Assembly (NCBI GenBank): GCA_905182985.1
Contig: CAJJDN010000140.1
Span: 153,111 to 217,110, forward strand
Reading direction: 5' to 3'
DNA from: Paramecium sonneborni
Taxonomy: Eukaryota > Ciliophora > Oligohymenophorea > Peniculida > Parameciidae
DNA: 64,000 nt
Shown here: positions 11,274 through 23,049 of the stretch, in pieces
Position numbering within the stretch: position 1 is the stretch's first letter
How the letters are laid out: every line of letters starts with the position of its first letter
Translations under genes and position numbers: made by a program
The notes under the pieces: generated by a model
Told to the model about the DNA's origin: nothing
Seen by the model: the letters and a program-made list of their open reading frames with translations, nothing else
The model's database searches: none

Positions 11274-11918
11274 ATGTCAAATATTGAAGAATTCATAGAT
11301 TTAATTAGTTATGCTCCTATAGATGTAAGGAGAGCCTTTAGTAAAGTTAGAGAGTTAGCAAATTTAGAAAAAAAATATGAAGAAACTTTGGAATCCACAT
11401 AAAAACTAGTTTTTCAATTGAAATCTGTAGAGTCTTCAGCAGAAAAGGAAAAATTTATCTTATAATTGAAAGAATAAATACAAAGAAATCATTTATCATT
11501 GCTGGCTTTACATAGAGAAAGAATTGCAGCTTTAGAAATAATTTAATAAAATTATTAAAAATATATAGCAACTCTTGATATTGAAGGAGAAAAGTTTTTG
11601 GAAGAATTAAAACAATTACCAAGAGAATAAGAAGATATTTCTCGTAAATCTTAAAGAGATGTTAAACCTGAACCACCTGTAATGATACCAAAAAATGATA
11701 AAATAAAAAAAACTAAAAGACCATTATAAGATGAATAAGTAGAAGATGCTCAATAACATACATATTGTGTTTGTTAATAACCTAGTTATGGTACTATGGT
11801 TGCTTGTGATTCTAAAAATTGTTAAATAGAATGGTTTCATTTATCATGTGTTGGATTAGCTGATGTTCCAGATGAAAAAACTAAATGGTTTTGTCCACAT
11901 TGTAGAATGACCAGATGA
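11274..11918 (+). CDS. ING-family PHD-finger protein
   Basis: This intron-free frame of 214 residues has an N-terminal helical region (about residues 1-100) as in ING proteins, a basic linker, and a C-terminal PHD finger from about 160 to the end. The finger reads [16 protein letters not shown], then WFHLSCVGL and WFCPHCR, giving the C4HC3 zinc ligands. ING PHD fingers read histone H3 trimethylated at lysine 4 and bring acetyltransferase or deacetylase complexes; the aromatic residues expected for this (Y before CVC, W before FHLSC) are present. The gap to the divergent Prune-like gene is only 49 bases and is a TA-rich tract. Confidence 0.94.
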
Positions 11919-11958
11919 AATATTGTTTTTTAATTAAACAATTAAATACAGCAAGAAA

Positions 11959-13362
11959 TCAAATTTTAAATTCTCGTTTACCTATTGAATAAGATCTTTA
12001 ATTTCTTCCATTTTTTGCTGTCTGATTTATTGGATTCATCAATATTCTTTCATTGTTCTATTTAACCTATTATTGTTTATAAAATTGTAATTTATTTATC
12101 ATTATTTCTAAATAGTTTGAACCTTCACCTTAGAATAATTCTAGCCAATCTTTTTTAAAAGGGTCTTTATTTTTCTTTAAATCTTCTGATATTATTTCCT
12201 CAAATATATTTATCTTATCTCTCAAATCTTAATTTTCATTCTACATTTGATGGTTTAATTACTATAATAAAAAATTTTCATCTTTAATCTATTATAATTA
12301 ATCTCTCAACTTTTTATTTTATCCCAAAAGATTATTAATTTAATTAATCTATTCCATTTAGATGCTATTCTATTATTATTAAATCTATTAATTTTATTTC
12401 AACGATCTGATAGTATTTTAAGCTATTTTTAATTATTATTCTAAATTTACTATTTATTGTTTCAATTCTCTAATCTATCTTTACTAATCATCTTATTATT
12501 ATTCTGGTTGTAAAATAATTGTTCTAGCTTTTACTCCATATTATGCAGATTATTAACATTATTATAAATTTTCATCAGAAGGATTTAAACAAATTACCAT
12601 TACAATATTTGATTTTCCATTTAAACTTTTTTTTAAAATACTTGTTAATTTTGATTATCTATAAGGTATTTATTAAACTTTATCTGCTAAATTTTAAATA
12701 ACTTATCGTAAATAAAATAAAGACTTATTTATTTCAACACTTTCTTAAATTTGTTAGACTTTTGTTTAATTTAATCTTTCAGAACCAGCCAAATCTACAA
12801 TATTAAATTCACATTATAAATCTGAGCTTTAACCATGAAATGTATAAATACAATGTGATCTACTTGAAAAGTCATTTAAAGAATGCGAATTAATTATTCG
12901 GTTTTTATTTGCTTTATTATATAATTTCGTTAATTCTTCTTAGGAACGACATATAAATTTTGTTAGGTTTTCTGGTACAAATTCATTATTCTTATATCTT
13001 AATTTCAGTTGCTATTTATAAAGCATATCCAATATTTTTTCATTATAAATTTGGAGAACAGAAAAGGAAATTTCAAATTTGCTTTCTATGATCTTAGGTA
13101 AAATCATAGGTATTAATTAATTAACTGTATAAGTTTTGCCTGAACCTGTTTATCCATAACAAAAAATCACTTAACTTATTCCATTTTTAAATTAATCAAG
13201 CAATTGTCCAATATTTAATCCATAATATAGTTCATCTTATTTTGTCTACTCATCTAAAATTACATCAAATTCATATTATTTATCAAGAATTCTTAATTAA
13301 TTTTTATCAATTATTATTTTTGTTTCTCCTGGTTTCAATCTTGCTACTGTATAAACTTTCAT
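11959..13362 (-). CDS. Short kinesin-like motor protein
   Basis: One 467-residue frame. The N-terminal 300 residues are a kinesin motor: GQTGSGKT phosphate-binding loop (about residues 79-86), SSRSH switch I and DLAGSE switch II are all intact. The motor begins almost at residue 1 and is compact, with shortened loops before the P-loop. After it, about 110 residues of Gln-rich coiled coil allow dimerisation, and the tail is short and basic. Subfamily is unclear. It should be an ATP-driven microtubule motor; cargo unknown. Confidence 0.93.
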
Positions 13363-13391
13363 TTTTAATTTTATAAAAATTATTAACATAA

Positions 13392-14532
13392 TCATATTTC
13401 CTCTGTTAAAATTTGATTTAAAATCTCTTTCTAAGCTTCAATAGTGCTAAATTCATCAAATTTTTTATCATTCTAAAATTATGACAACACCTTAACTTCA
13501 AATGCAGATGCTTATTTAATTAATATTCATACTTCTTTCATTTATATTTCTTATTTTTAAAGTAAGCATATACAAATAATGAGTTAATGCTTGCAAATGT
13601 AAATATTTACACTGTAAAAGTTCTTCTGAATTCATGTTTGGTTCTTTATCATAAGTTTGAATAATTTTATCAACAGTATTTGTTAATAAATCTAAATGCT
13701 CTGTTTAATCATGAATTAATTATTCTTGATATTATTAAGGAGTCAAAAAAAACTGCTTTCCACAATTTGCTTCTGATAAAAATTCATGAAAGTCTTTCAT
13801 CGTTTATTATACCTTTTAATAATTAGCTATTTACGCTTCTTCTTTTTTTACAATCTCTAATCCATCTTCTTATATCTTTTAAACCAATCCTAATGTAGAT
13901 ATATAATTATCAAGTTTCCTTGATAACTCTTTCTATCCTGCTAAAAGTTATTCTGATGTTTCAAGAACCTTAGTTGTATCTATACTAAAAATTGTTTAAC
14001 CTAAAGGTTAAATCATCTATTGCCATTATTGTTATTAATAGATTTATTTAAAAGAACTTTTTTACTTTTCTAAATCCTACAATTTTTAAATTAATATGTT
14101 AAATTTATCTTTAAATGCATTCACATCATTTTGTTGAAATAAAATCATATTTTATTAAGATTGATAAGGATTTCCTTATATTTCTAAAGGTTTTTAATAT
14201 TAAATTCCAAGCTAAAGAGAATTCTAACCAAATGTATTTTACTATTATTAATTAAAATAATTTGGAGTTGCATTTTAAGAAAGGCCAAATAAAATTGGCG
14301 CTATATTTGATTATCCCTATGGTTATACTTATCCATATGTCATTTAGTCTTAGTTCATACCATAAGAGCATTAATTTTGAGGATGGATTGACGGTTATTG
14401 TTATCCAAAAAGTAAAGGCATTTATTAAATAGTTGATGATTATAAACCCCCAAAAATATTGCTATGATTTGTTTATAATGAAGGTGGGGCTCCATATTAA
14501 AGTGAATTCTGCTAATTTTATTTACTAAACAT
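13392..14532 (-). CDS. FG-repeat nucleoporin-like protein
   Basis: The model has 372 residues and one 22-nt intron (13511-13532, ending AAG). The first 110 residues are Gln/Asn/Ser-rich with spaced FG dipeptides (IFGGL, LFGQQ, LFGLS, TFGQN). The remainder is helical and coiled-coil-like. That order, FG region then helical bundle, is typical of the Nup62/Nup58/Nup54 group of the central channel of the nuclear pore, but I cannot tell which member it is. Without the intron the frame stops before a clearly coding 40-residue tail, so the splice is well supported even though its 3' end is atypical. Confidence 0.72.
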
Positions 14533-14738
14533 AGTTCCGGTATTTAAGTTTGAAAACATAAATTGTATTTTAAGTTAAATTAAAAGTGAAGTTAATTCAA
14601 GTATTTAAATACATTGTATATTTGAAATTTAAACTCAATTAAAGTATATATATAAAAAACTGCATAAAAAAAAATCATATTTATAAAAATATATAAATTA
14701 AAATACTTGAAACAATAAATTATTTAGATTTAATTATT

Positions 14739-16157
14739 TCAATGTAATTCTGGTTCAATTTTGATATCAGATTCTTGAATTATTGAAGAATTTTATTATT
14801 AAGTAGTCTAATGTACATCTTTATCATCTGTTGGTATGTAACATTTTGATATTTTTATTTATTTTGAAGAAGGAGATTTAAATTTTTGAGGGCTTCTTCT
14901 AGGGCTTTTTCTTGGACTTCTTTTTGGACTAGTTTTAATAATGGCTTTCGATTAATTAAGTTTATAACGAGTTTTTTAAGGCTTTTTAATTTGATTATTA
15001 TCTTGACTTAAATTCTTCTCAAATTTATTAGCTTTCTTTTTATGTGTATCACAGAAGATTTTGAATTGACTTTCTATTAATTTTCCTTAAAATATATTAA
15101 TAATATATACCTGTTGAAGAACTTTTCATGAGACAAGTAAAATGAAATGCATTCGGACATACAGCACAACATAACGTAGCTCCAGTTCTACTACACAAAA
15201 AACATTTCTAAATTAAATTAAATGATATACAGTTTATTTTGATTTATCAATTTCTTCATCTATATTCTTTGGATTACATTATCCTTATTTATTAAAGAAA
15301 ACTAAATTTTAACTCCATAATCCACACATTTCATGTAAATTATATTTTTCATTTTAGTTTCTATTAGAAGGAATCTATAATAGTGGACCTAAATTTAACT
15401 CATTAGCTTCTAAACCACAAAATAAACAATTTCCATTATCTATTTTTGGATATTCTAATTTCTAATATGAAAATTTTTGTAATCTTCCAAAACTAATAAT
15501 TTATTCTTTATTTTCTTTGATTTATTTTTATTTAGAAGTTTGATTTCCTTGTAATAAATCTAATTGTGGAGCACTTTAAATTTATAATAAATTATTTTCT
15601 TTTTATTGAGTGATTTATTAAGGTTAGAGTAGCAATAAATTTGATAATGTTTCCTTTTATTAATTATTATGTTCATTAGATATTTAATTATGTTAAATAG
15701 AGTTAATAATGTTCTAATTTTTTTGCCCACCATTTTAAGCATTTTTAAAAATTGGAAAATATTTTGTTTCTTAAGAGTTGTTCTTTTAAGGTAATTTCTA
15801 ATCTATTTATTTAATGATTTATTCTTGATCATTAACATCTTCAATAATAAAAGTTTGTGGGTTGGAGGGAATCATATCCCTAAAATCTCTTAATAATCTA
15901 TCTATATCCTTTTGAGCTTTATTGAAGAATTCAAGTATTTTAAGTTATTATAATTATTGTTTATCTATTTGTTTCATACTATTTGATTCGTCTAAGTTAA
16001 CAATAATTTAAAATTTTCGCTCCATCTTTTCTAATTGCTTTCGTTTAAGATAGTTTATAAACTTCTATATTGTTGCTTTGGTTAAAGATAGTAATTAATC
16101 AGAATCAGATAAAGCTTATTCAATATCTTCTGCTGCTTATTCTAGGTATAAATTCAT
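14739..16157 (-). CDS. Extended PHD (ePHD) zinc-finger protein
   Basis: The gene encodes 456 residues with two introns (15208-15230, 23 nt; 15086-15110, 25 nt ending AAG). Residues 1-110 are helical, then a Gln-rich low-complexity region follows. A zinc module starts around residue 225 with CLFCGLEANEL, has HEMCGLW, CFLCSRTGATLCCAVCP and FHFTC, and ends in the FCDTH ligands. This order of a pre-PHD zinc knuckle plus an atypical PHD is the ePHD found in PHF6, PHF14 and MLL-type proteins, usually linked to nucleosomes. A Ser-Pro-Arg repeat (RSPRKSPRRSP) follows and suggests a basic DNA- or RNA-contacting tail. A 37-nt alternative for the second intron keeps the same frame. Confidence 0.85.
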
Positions 16158-16308
16158 AATTAAAGAATGATTTTAATATAACGATCAAACAATTTAAAGG
16201 AATTTTATGAATAATTTAAAAAAAAAAGAATATTTTTTTATTAAAAATTATTTTAATTAAAAGTCAATTCTTTTTTAACAAATGGCCTAAATAATTAAAC
16301 AATTAAAC

Positions 16309-16611
16309 TCAAACATCATAATCTGATAAGAGTGAGAGATTATTATAAAATTCTTCAATCTTTCTCTTCTACAACTATTTTTACTTATACTTCATAAATT
16401 TTTCAAATTTAAAAATATTATGCTTAATATTTTACATCTTCAAATATGCAGCATGTTATTAAAATTTAGTGAATAAAATATTTGCAATTGATTTGAAGGA
16501 CTTTAGAATTTAAATATTAAAATTAATCAATAATTATAAATATCTTGGATAAATGTTCTTTATTTTTTATACTTATCTTAAAAAATGATCTATCCCTTAA
16601 AAAAATCTCAT
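16309..16611 (-). CDS. Small basic helical protein, uncertain
   Basis: A 100-residue frame (ATG 16611, TGA 16309-16311) rich in Lys, Phe, Ile and Gln. The spacing of hydrophobic residues suggests four amphipathic helices, loosely like a single paired amphipathic helix domain, but I would not press that. It follows the HTH gene on the same strand after about 105 bases. It may be real, a fragment, or chance in such AT-rich DNA. Confidence 0.4.
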
Positions 16612-16716
16612 TTACAAGAGTATTATTAACCCTTACAAAATAAAATGAAAGTAAAAAAATTTTTAAATTATTTAGTCAAGTATGGTTGATTTTAACTTTT
16701 ATTATAGTCAAAATAT

Positions 16717-17197
16717 TCACTTCTTTTATTGTTGATAGGATAAATGATCTGACTTATTTTCAACAATATATTCGACGGAAGAAATTAGCTTTCTTTATAT
16801 AATTGAAATAATTCTTAATTTAATGGAGATCTTCTCCTATAATTGAATATATCTGCAAAAATTGCATCTTTTTTTCTTTTATTTAAGATTAATCTTGCGC
16901 ATATGAAATATGATAGTCTTAGCTGTTGCATATTTTATAAAAAGTTTCTAAGCAGCCTAATTTATTCTTAATCCAGTATAATACTTATTTAATTTTAAAC
17001 CCTTCCTTAAATACAAGTTAGAAGAGTTATTCTTTTGTTTCTTATGGGACTTTAATGTATGTTCTTTTTTATTCCTAAAATATTCCAGGTATAAGATTAT
17101 TACGAGGTCTAAGTACCTTTTTTTCAGGAGACTGTAAGACATCAGATTTTGCTTTGATAGAAGCTTCATCTTCACTAAAACATTTGATACTATTCAT
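16717..17197 (-). CDS. Helix-turn-helix protein, paralogue of the 44-kb HTH gene
   Basis: The model has 150 residues with one 28-nt intron (16957-16984). After a Ser/Lys-rich N terminus comes KEQLFQLVFKEGFKIKQ, the intron, then AAQKLFIKYATAKTIIFHM. This is a homeodomain-like helix-turn-helix of the kind seen in transposase-type and ciliate-expanded DNA-binding proteins. The gene at 44089 has an aligned segment (AAEILGIKYATAKTIIFLQ) and its intron falls at exactly the same place, just before AA. A basic, cysteine-containing tail follows. DNA binding is inferred from fold resemblance. Confidence 0.75.
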
Positions 17198-18460
17198 TAT
17201 TTATAAATAAAAGATACTCTTTATCATTTCTTTCATATATAATAAACAAATTGATGCGTCATAATTATAAATTCTATAGAAAAGCCATACTGATGTCTTT
17301 TTAAATTAACCATTATTCATATATAATCAAGTTTATATTATTTTAAGGAAATTTTAATTTGATTTTCATTATCAATTCTTTTTAATTTACTATATTACTT
17401 TCATAAATCAACTTTCGTAGAGATAATTTAATTTCATTAATACTAATTTAATTAAAAACTTGTAAGCTTCATAAAAGTACATACTATCTTCCATAAGAAC
17501 ACTTTTGGAATTGTTCTTATTGGATTACTTGATATTGATAATGTAATTTTTATGTTATGATTTATTCATAAATCATTATATACTTTTTTTACTAATTTTA
17601 TTTGTTATGCTAATTTCTACTCAATAAACTTTTTAAATGTTCTATCAAAACTTATCTTGTCTTTAGATCAGATATTTTAGAATATCAGGTTATTAAAAAC
17701 ACAATAAAAATTTAACACCAAAAAAACATAAATAATTATCAATAATCTCTAACGTCTCCTTGAATTTAACTTGGATGAAATAATAATTTCCCTAAAAATA
17801 TGCAATTTCTATATTTGATTAAGAGTATGATTAATTTTATAAAAACTTAGCATAAATTATATAAAAAACAATTATTTTTATATTTGCTAATATTATTCAT
17901 TCCTATTTACGATTCCTTTCCATAAAATATTAAATAAATACTTAATGCAAATGAATTTTATCGTTCCTTTTATCATTGATGACGTTGTTGATTATAAATC
18001 GATAATATCATAACAAAATTTCTCTAAAAATCATCTTTTGATATTAATATGCTATTAAAGGTCAATCATCTTTGAAGTAGAAATGTCATTAAAACACATA
18101 TTATAAATTACTTCTATAGGAAATTGAAATGATTAAGCATTAATTTTAAATTTTTAGATTGTTCTTTAATAAAAGTATGACATTTATCAAATTCCATTTC
18201 ATAAATTGAAATTGTCTCATTGTCTTCATATTTTTTATTGTTTAAAAATATTATAATACTTTATGTAATTGATTTTTACTATAAAGTAATTAATTATGAT
18301 TTTAAGTCTTAGAAAGGCACTATCCAATTGATTTCATGAAAACTAAAAAATTTAGGAATTATTTTTTTTCTTCATAAAATAGTTGATTGCTTTGATATTT
18401 ATAAATTTGCAATTTATCAAAAAAAGTTAGCTAGGTTAGAATGATGCAATATGATTCAAA
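17198..18460 (-). pseudogene. Decayed gene with in-frame TGA stops
   Basis: On the minus strand one frame carries clearly protein-like sequence over about 700 bases: a segment with FHEINWIVPFQDLKSQ (about 18370), another with NFVMILSIYNQQ (about 18000) and one with KESQIGMNNISKYKNN (about 17880). It is interrupted by TGA at 18066-18068 and by at least two more. A different frame looks coding at 17408-17520. No GTA...AG intron of normal size removes the stops. The simplest reading is a gene losing its frame. Its family is unknown. Confidence 0.4.
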
Positions 18461-18999
18461 TTCTAATTAAATTAGTATTTTTTGGAAATAATTAAAGTAC
18501 AAAGTAAGAAAAAATAATGAATATTATTCTCTGAATGAGGATTATTTTATTAAGTTAAGAGTATAAGTAAAAAATAAATAGTTTATCAAAAATTTTTATT
18601 AAATAGGTTCAGAAATTATGATAAAATTCATAATTTTAGAACTTTATTTATTATATTTAGTTATGATAGAGTGTTCTTATTAATAAAGAGTATAATTTTA
18701 TATAAATAGATATATATTATTAGAAAAATATTTGTAATATTTTATTTGAATAACTTTATATCATTAATAGGGATATTTTTTAATATCATTTTTAATTGTA
18801 TTTATTGTATAGAAATGTAAGAAGATAATTTAGAAAATATAGATCTAAAAAAGTAGGATATTAGATTGATAAAAATATATATTAAAGAAATTCTTGGAAA
18901 TTGGAAATGTGAAGCATTAGTTACATATGTATATATCAAAATATAAAATTATTATAATAATATAAATCAATTTAGTAAGGGAAACAATACTTTAGAAGA
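18461..18999. other. Non-coding AT-rich stretch upstream of the kinase gene
   Basis: Very AT-rich, with many short A and T runs. A frame from 18814 runs across the kinase start in another phase, but the kinase frame gives PH and kinase motifs, so the other is treated as a shadow. I see nothing else here. Confidence 0.5.
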
Positions 19000-20326
19000 A
19001 TGGATTTACTCTCTTTTTCTTGTGTACGACCACATACTATCTTTTCTAAAACATATTACTTAAAAGTAATGGAAGATGAGATAATAATATCAGCAGTAAG
19101 AAAATGATGTTATTTTATAAGTTCAACAATTTCAAGAATCCTAAATATTGTATAGAACTGAAACTAAGAACATAAATTCTATGGAAAATGGGAAAGTAAA
19201 ATTTGAAAGCATTTGGAATATTTTATCAGAATAAAATAAAATATTTTGAAGCTTCGCATGTTAGTTTGGAATAATTAAAAAAATTGATTGGAGGTAGAGT
19301 AATATATAGAAATATGGCTTCTTTTTATGAACCAATATAATTGATTGGAGAAGGATTATCAGCTAAGGTATATAGTGTGATATATATAATTGAATAGGTT
19401 TTTTAAAGCATTGAGATATAAACAAAAAAGGCAGTAGCAGTAAAAATGATAAAATAAGAGTTTGGTAGAGAAGAACAGGCGTTGGTAAATAATAAAAAAT
19501 AACTGAATTAGGATATAGTAAGAACAGAAGTACAAATATTGTAGTCAGTGAATCATCCTAATATTATAAAGGTGTTAGAGGTTTATGAAAATGATTAAAC
19601 ATTTTGGATTGTATAAGAATATGTTTAAGGAACTCCTTTAAGTGATGTTTTAAAACAGAAACTACCAAGTGAATAGATAAAGAAGATAATGATTGTAAAA
19701 TAACCTCATATATCAATAGGGTTTACTGAATACTGTAAGTTATTTGCAATCACTAAGAATTGTACATAGAGATATTAAACCAGAAAATATAATAGTATAA
19801 AAAGATGGTTCAATTAAAGTAATTGACTTTGGTTTTGCTGCTAATCTAAAATTTGGTTCTGTAAGTAGTGTTTGTGGAACACCAGGTTATTATGCACCGG
19901 AAGTACTTCGCTAAAAAGAATCAAGTTTTAATTCTGATATGTTCAGTGTTGGAGTGGTATTATTCAATTTGTAACTATAATTTTATTTATTATCTTAGAA
20001 TCACTAATCAACCTATGCTTAAATCTAAAATGTATAATGCATAACAATATGTTGCAGATGAAGAAGCAGCAGATTTATTAAAATTAATGTTAGAAGTTGA
20101 TCCAACTAAACGCATTACAGCTTAATAAGCACTTTAACATCCTTATTTTAAGGATTTATAATTAAATAATGACAAAAATGATAATCACTATTCATCTGAG
20201 CAACAAATATTAAAATAATAATTACAAATTAATTAATAACAACAATATTAACCAAAAAAAAGTAATAACAGTTTAGATGCTAAAACAATCAAATCTCTCC
20301 GAACTACTAACATTATCGATTAATGA
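19000..20326 (+). CDS. PH-domain serine/threonine protein kinase
   Basis: Five exons (introns 19096-19121, 19368-19397, 19695-19719 and 19971-19998) give 405 residues. The N-terminal 105 residues look like a PH-type beta domain (YYLKVMEDEIIIS and GIFYQNKIKYF strands) as seen in many Paramecium kinases. The kinase domain runs from LIGEGLSAKVF (about 113) through VAVKM (lysine), HRDIKPENI, DFGFAANL and GTPGYYAPEVL to DPTKRITAQQALQHPYF. All catalytic residues are present, so it should be active. The stretch between FSVGVVLFN and the final lobe helices is unusually short, missing most of the usual segment there. The tail is Gln-rich. The group is CAMK/ULK-like. Confidence 0.9.
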
Positions 20327-20616
20327 TTTTATATCAATTTAGTAGTTGTACTATATTTATATATGCTTATATTTTCAATCTTTTTAATATACTATTTAAA
20401 TCTCATTTATATTATTTATCACTATTATTTTTATAGATACTTTTTCCATCACTTAACTATCATATTATTTTAAATGATAGTTTGCTTTCTATCAAGATCT
20501 CTTAACTTACTGATTTAATATATCAATTAAATTTCTTTATTTCATAATGAAAGAAAATAATTGTCTTTATTACATTATAGCATTAACCTTCAAAATTTAA
20601 AGTTTTTATTATTAAA

Positions 20617-21328
20617 ATGAACATTTTAGATTATAAATAATTTATTTCTCCATAATACAGATCATTGTCGCTCTTCGGAAAAAGGAAAATTAAAATTAAA
20701 GGCAGATCAATTAGTTTACAACCTCATAATCAATTAAATATATTCAACATGAAAGGATTGATTTTTTAAAAGGATTCATTAAGAAGAAAAAGTTGTGATT
20801 GTAATGAATGTGGAAGTCTAAGTAAATTTTAGTATAAATATATGAATCTTAAACATGTACCAAGTATGAAAAAGAAAATTGAAATTTCATTAAGAGTAGA
20901 AAAGAGAAGACAAAGTAAAATATTTTTATTACATTCAATTAGCCAAAAACAGTACATTTTACAAATATCGTACCATTATATTTGATTAAGTTAGAAGAAA
21001 TAAAGTTGAATAATAACAAGTTGAATCAGTTGAAGCAACTCCTAAAGAATCTACTGACCTTAAAGAATAGATGAATAAATTAAAAGACTATTTTGAAAAA
21101 TAAGAAACTCAAAAAAAAGAGATTCAAAATAGAGCAAGAAATTTCCGCTATTTTGGCAATAAAACACCTATTTGTTCTCCTAATCATTATTAATCTCCTA
21201 GGAATAAAGAATTCATCCCTTATCTTAGTTATAGAAGGATTGAATTGGTTCATCTAAAACCAATAAAATTTAGTGACACTCTCAAATCATTTTAAACACA
21301 CAAAAAAACTTTATCAACTTAATCTTGA
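20617..21328 (+). CDS. RRKSC-motif protein 4 (dispersed copy)
   Basis: The gene encodes 227 residues with one 28-nt intron (20915-20942). The motif RRKSCDCNECGS sits at about residues 61-72 and is followed by LSKFQYKYMNLKHVP, the same strand-like tail as in the three tandem genes 11 kb away. The C-terminal part has a charged helix and a Ser/Pro-rich end. The gene is intact and not next to the other copies, so the family has spread beyond tandem duplication. Unknown function. Confidence 0.85.
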
Positions 21329-21360
21329 ATAATAATTTATATTATTTTTAGTAAATAAAA

Positions 21361-22212
21361 TCAACAACATGAGTAATATTTGTTATCAAATAAATTACAT
21401 TATTCTTATATTTAATCTTTTAATGGTGGAATCCAATGTGATTGTTAGTTTTTATGAAAGAATGTAATCCTTATATTTTTAAACATTCCATAATTGTAAG
21501 GATGATAAAATTTTGGATAAAATTTCAAATATGTAATTTTATCTCTTTAAGTATGTTCCCAAGTTGTTTGTCCAGTCATTATTAACATAGTATGATAAAA
21601 TAATAAAGCTCCTGTAAAAATACCAAATCCAAATGAAATAGCTCCAATAAGTAGTATAATTAAATATTGTTACTAATATTTATTTTCTTTATCTTCTTAA
21701 TAAATTGAATAGAGACTCAACTATTTATTAAACTAAAATAAAGCATCAAAACATAACAAACATTAAAAATATAAAAATAACCAAAATGTTCTATGATTTA
21801 ATTCACCTATGCAACCTCCTACCCAAAAACAATGATGATCATATTTAGGTATGCATTTCTTACATTTTTTGCAATGTTTGGTTCTATAAGGTTAAATTAT
21901 ATTGCATTCTTAACATACATATTTTTGGGGTATTTAATATGATTCTTATTGAGAATTATCTCTTTATTATGTTGAAATTGATAATTATGATATTTCTTGT
22001 TCTTCATCAACTTTTAGAGGAATACCTGAAGAATCACTACATTTTAAATAAAAATAAGCAGCTAAAATAGCTTCAATCAATAATCTTATTCCTATTGACA
22101 ATGTCATTTCATTCTAAAAAAACGTTAGTATAAGAAATCCAGCAAATTCTGTAGTAAATAGAAATCTTTTACAAGCCCTACCTATATCACTAACTTCAGG
22201 TGGAACCACCAT
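21361..22212 (-). CDS. DHHC-type protein S-acyltransferase
   Basis: This intron-free 283-residue frame has two hydrophobic segments before the catalytic region and two after it, giving four membrane spans. The cysteine-rich core reads YVCQECNIIQPYRTKHCKKC and ends with KYDHHCFWVGGCIG, containing the DHHC active site (about residues 135-138), where the cysteine is acylated in the catalytic cycle. A TTWE motif after the fourth span matches the family's TTxE. The protein should attach palmitate to cysteines of other proteins at a membrane. Two cysteines end the chain. Confidence 0.95.
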
Positions 22213-22386
22213 TTTTAATTTTATTTTATATTATATATTTTCTAAATTTATTTGATTTAAGAGTGTTTTAAATTTCAAATAGCAATTTATTCATTTTAAA
22301 TTATATTATTATTTATCCATTCTTCATTAATCAATTCGAATCAAAATTAATAATTGTTATTCTATCTAATAATTAGTGACAATATT

Positions 22387-22557
22387 TCAAGCTTTTTAAA
22401 TACTATTTCCAATTAAATTAGGAAATAATTTTCTTAAAGCATTTAATTTTCCATATTGTTCTAGTTCTACTGAAATTTCTCGTTTAAATTTAATTGATTA
22501 TGTATTTTACGTTATTACAATAAAATTAAAATTAATTTTCTTGGTATCAGAAATCAT
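22387..22557 (-). CDS. Possible small protein of 56 residues
   Basis: A short frame (ATG 22557, TGA 22387-22389) whose last half, with SVELEQYGKLNALRKLFPNL, has plausible protein composition. It could start further upstream at in-frame ATGs near 22593. There is no motif to identify it, and short open frames are frequent in this code, so it is tentative. Confidence 0.3.
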
Positions 22558-23049
22558 CGATTTGTCAAACATAAGGAACATAAAAACTTAGATCTAGATA
22601 TAGTTTTAAGAGAAGAATTAGTTTTAACATTAGATGCTATATCATAAATTGATGTTCCAATGTCTTAAAATTTTAAATTGATAACAACTATCAAAAACTC
22701 ATAAAAAATAAATAAGCGAAAAAACTATAATTGACATAAATTTTAATCTATTCTTTATAAAAAACATCATATTATTATATAAATTCTTTGAACATATGTT
22801 AATTCTATTCTAAGTTTGACTATTTCAATATTCAGAAATTTTATTAAAAATTTCAATAGAACTTAAGAATCTAATTATAAATAACGTATAAAGATATTAA
22901 AAGCAAGAAATTAAGAAGTAACATTATATAATAAAGGATATTAATTTTTTAAGAAACTTGTACATGTATTTATTAATTTAGATAATATTTTATACAGTAC
23001 TTTTTTATCAAAAATATTAGAAAGAAGATATTATTATTTAAATAAGTTT
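22558..23049. other. Intergenic AT-rich stretch
   Basis: About 490 bases between the small frame and the 3' end of the first LRR gene. A Ser/Leu-rich minus-strand frame at about 22570-22690 may belong to an unrecognised exon. Otherwise I see no gene, repeat or RNA structure. Confidence 0.45.

Noticed and set aside
16309..16611. Assigning the small frame to the Sin3 paired amphipathic helix family
   Set aside because: Only the general spacing of hydrophobic residues agrees; no diagnostic residues could be matched.
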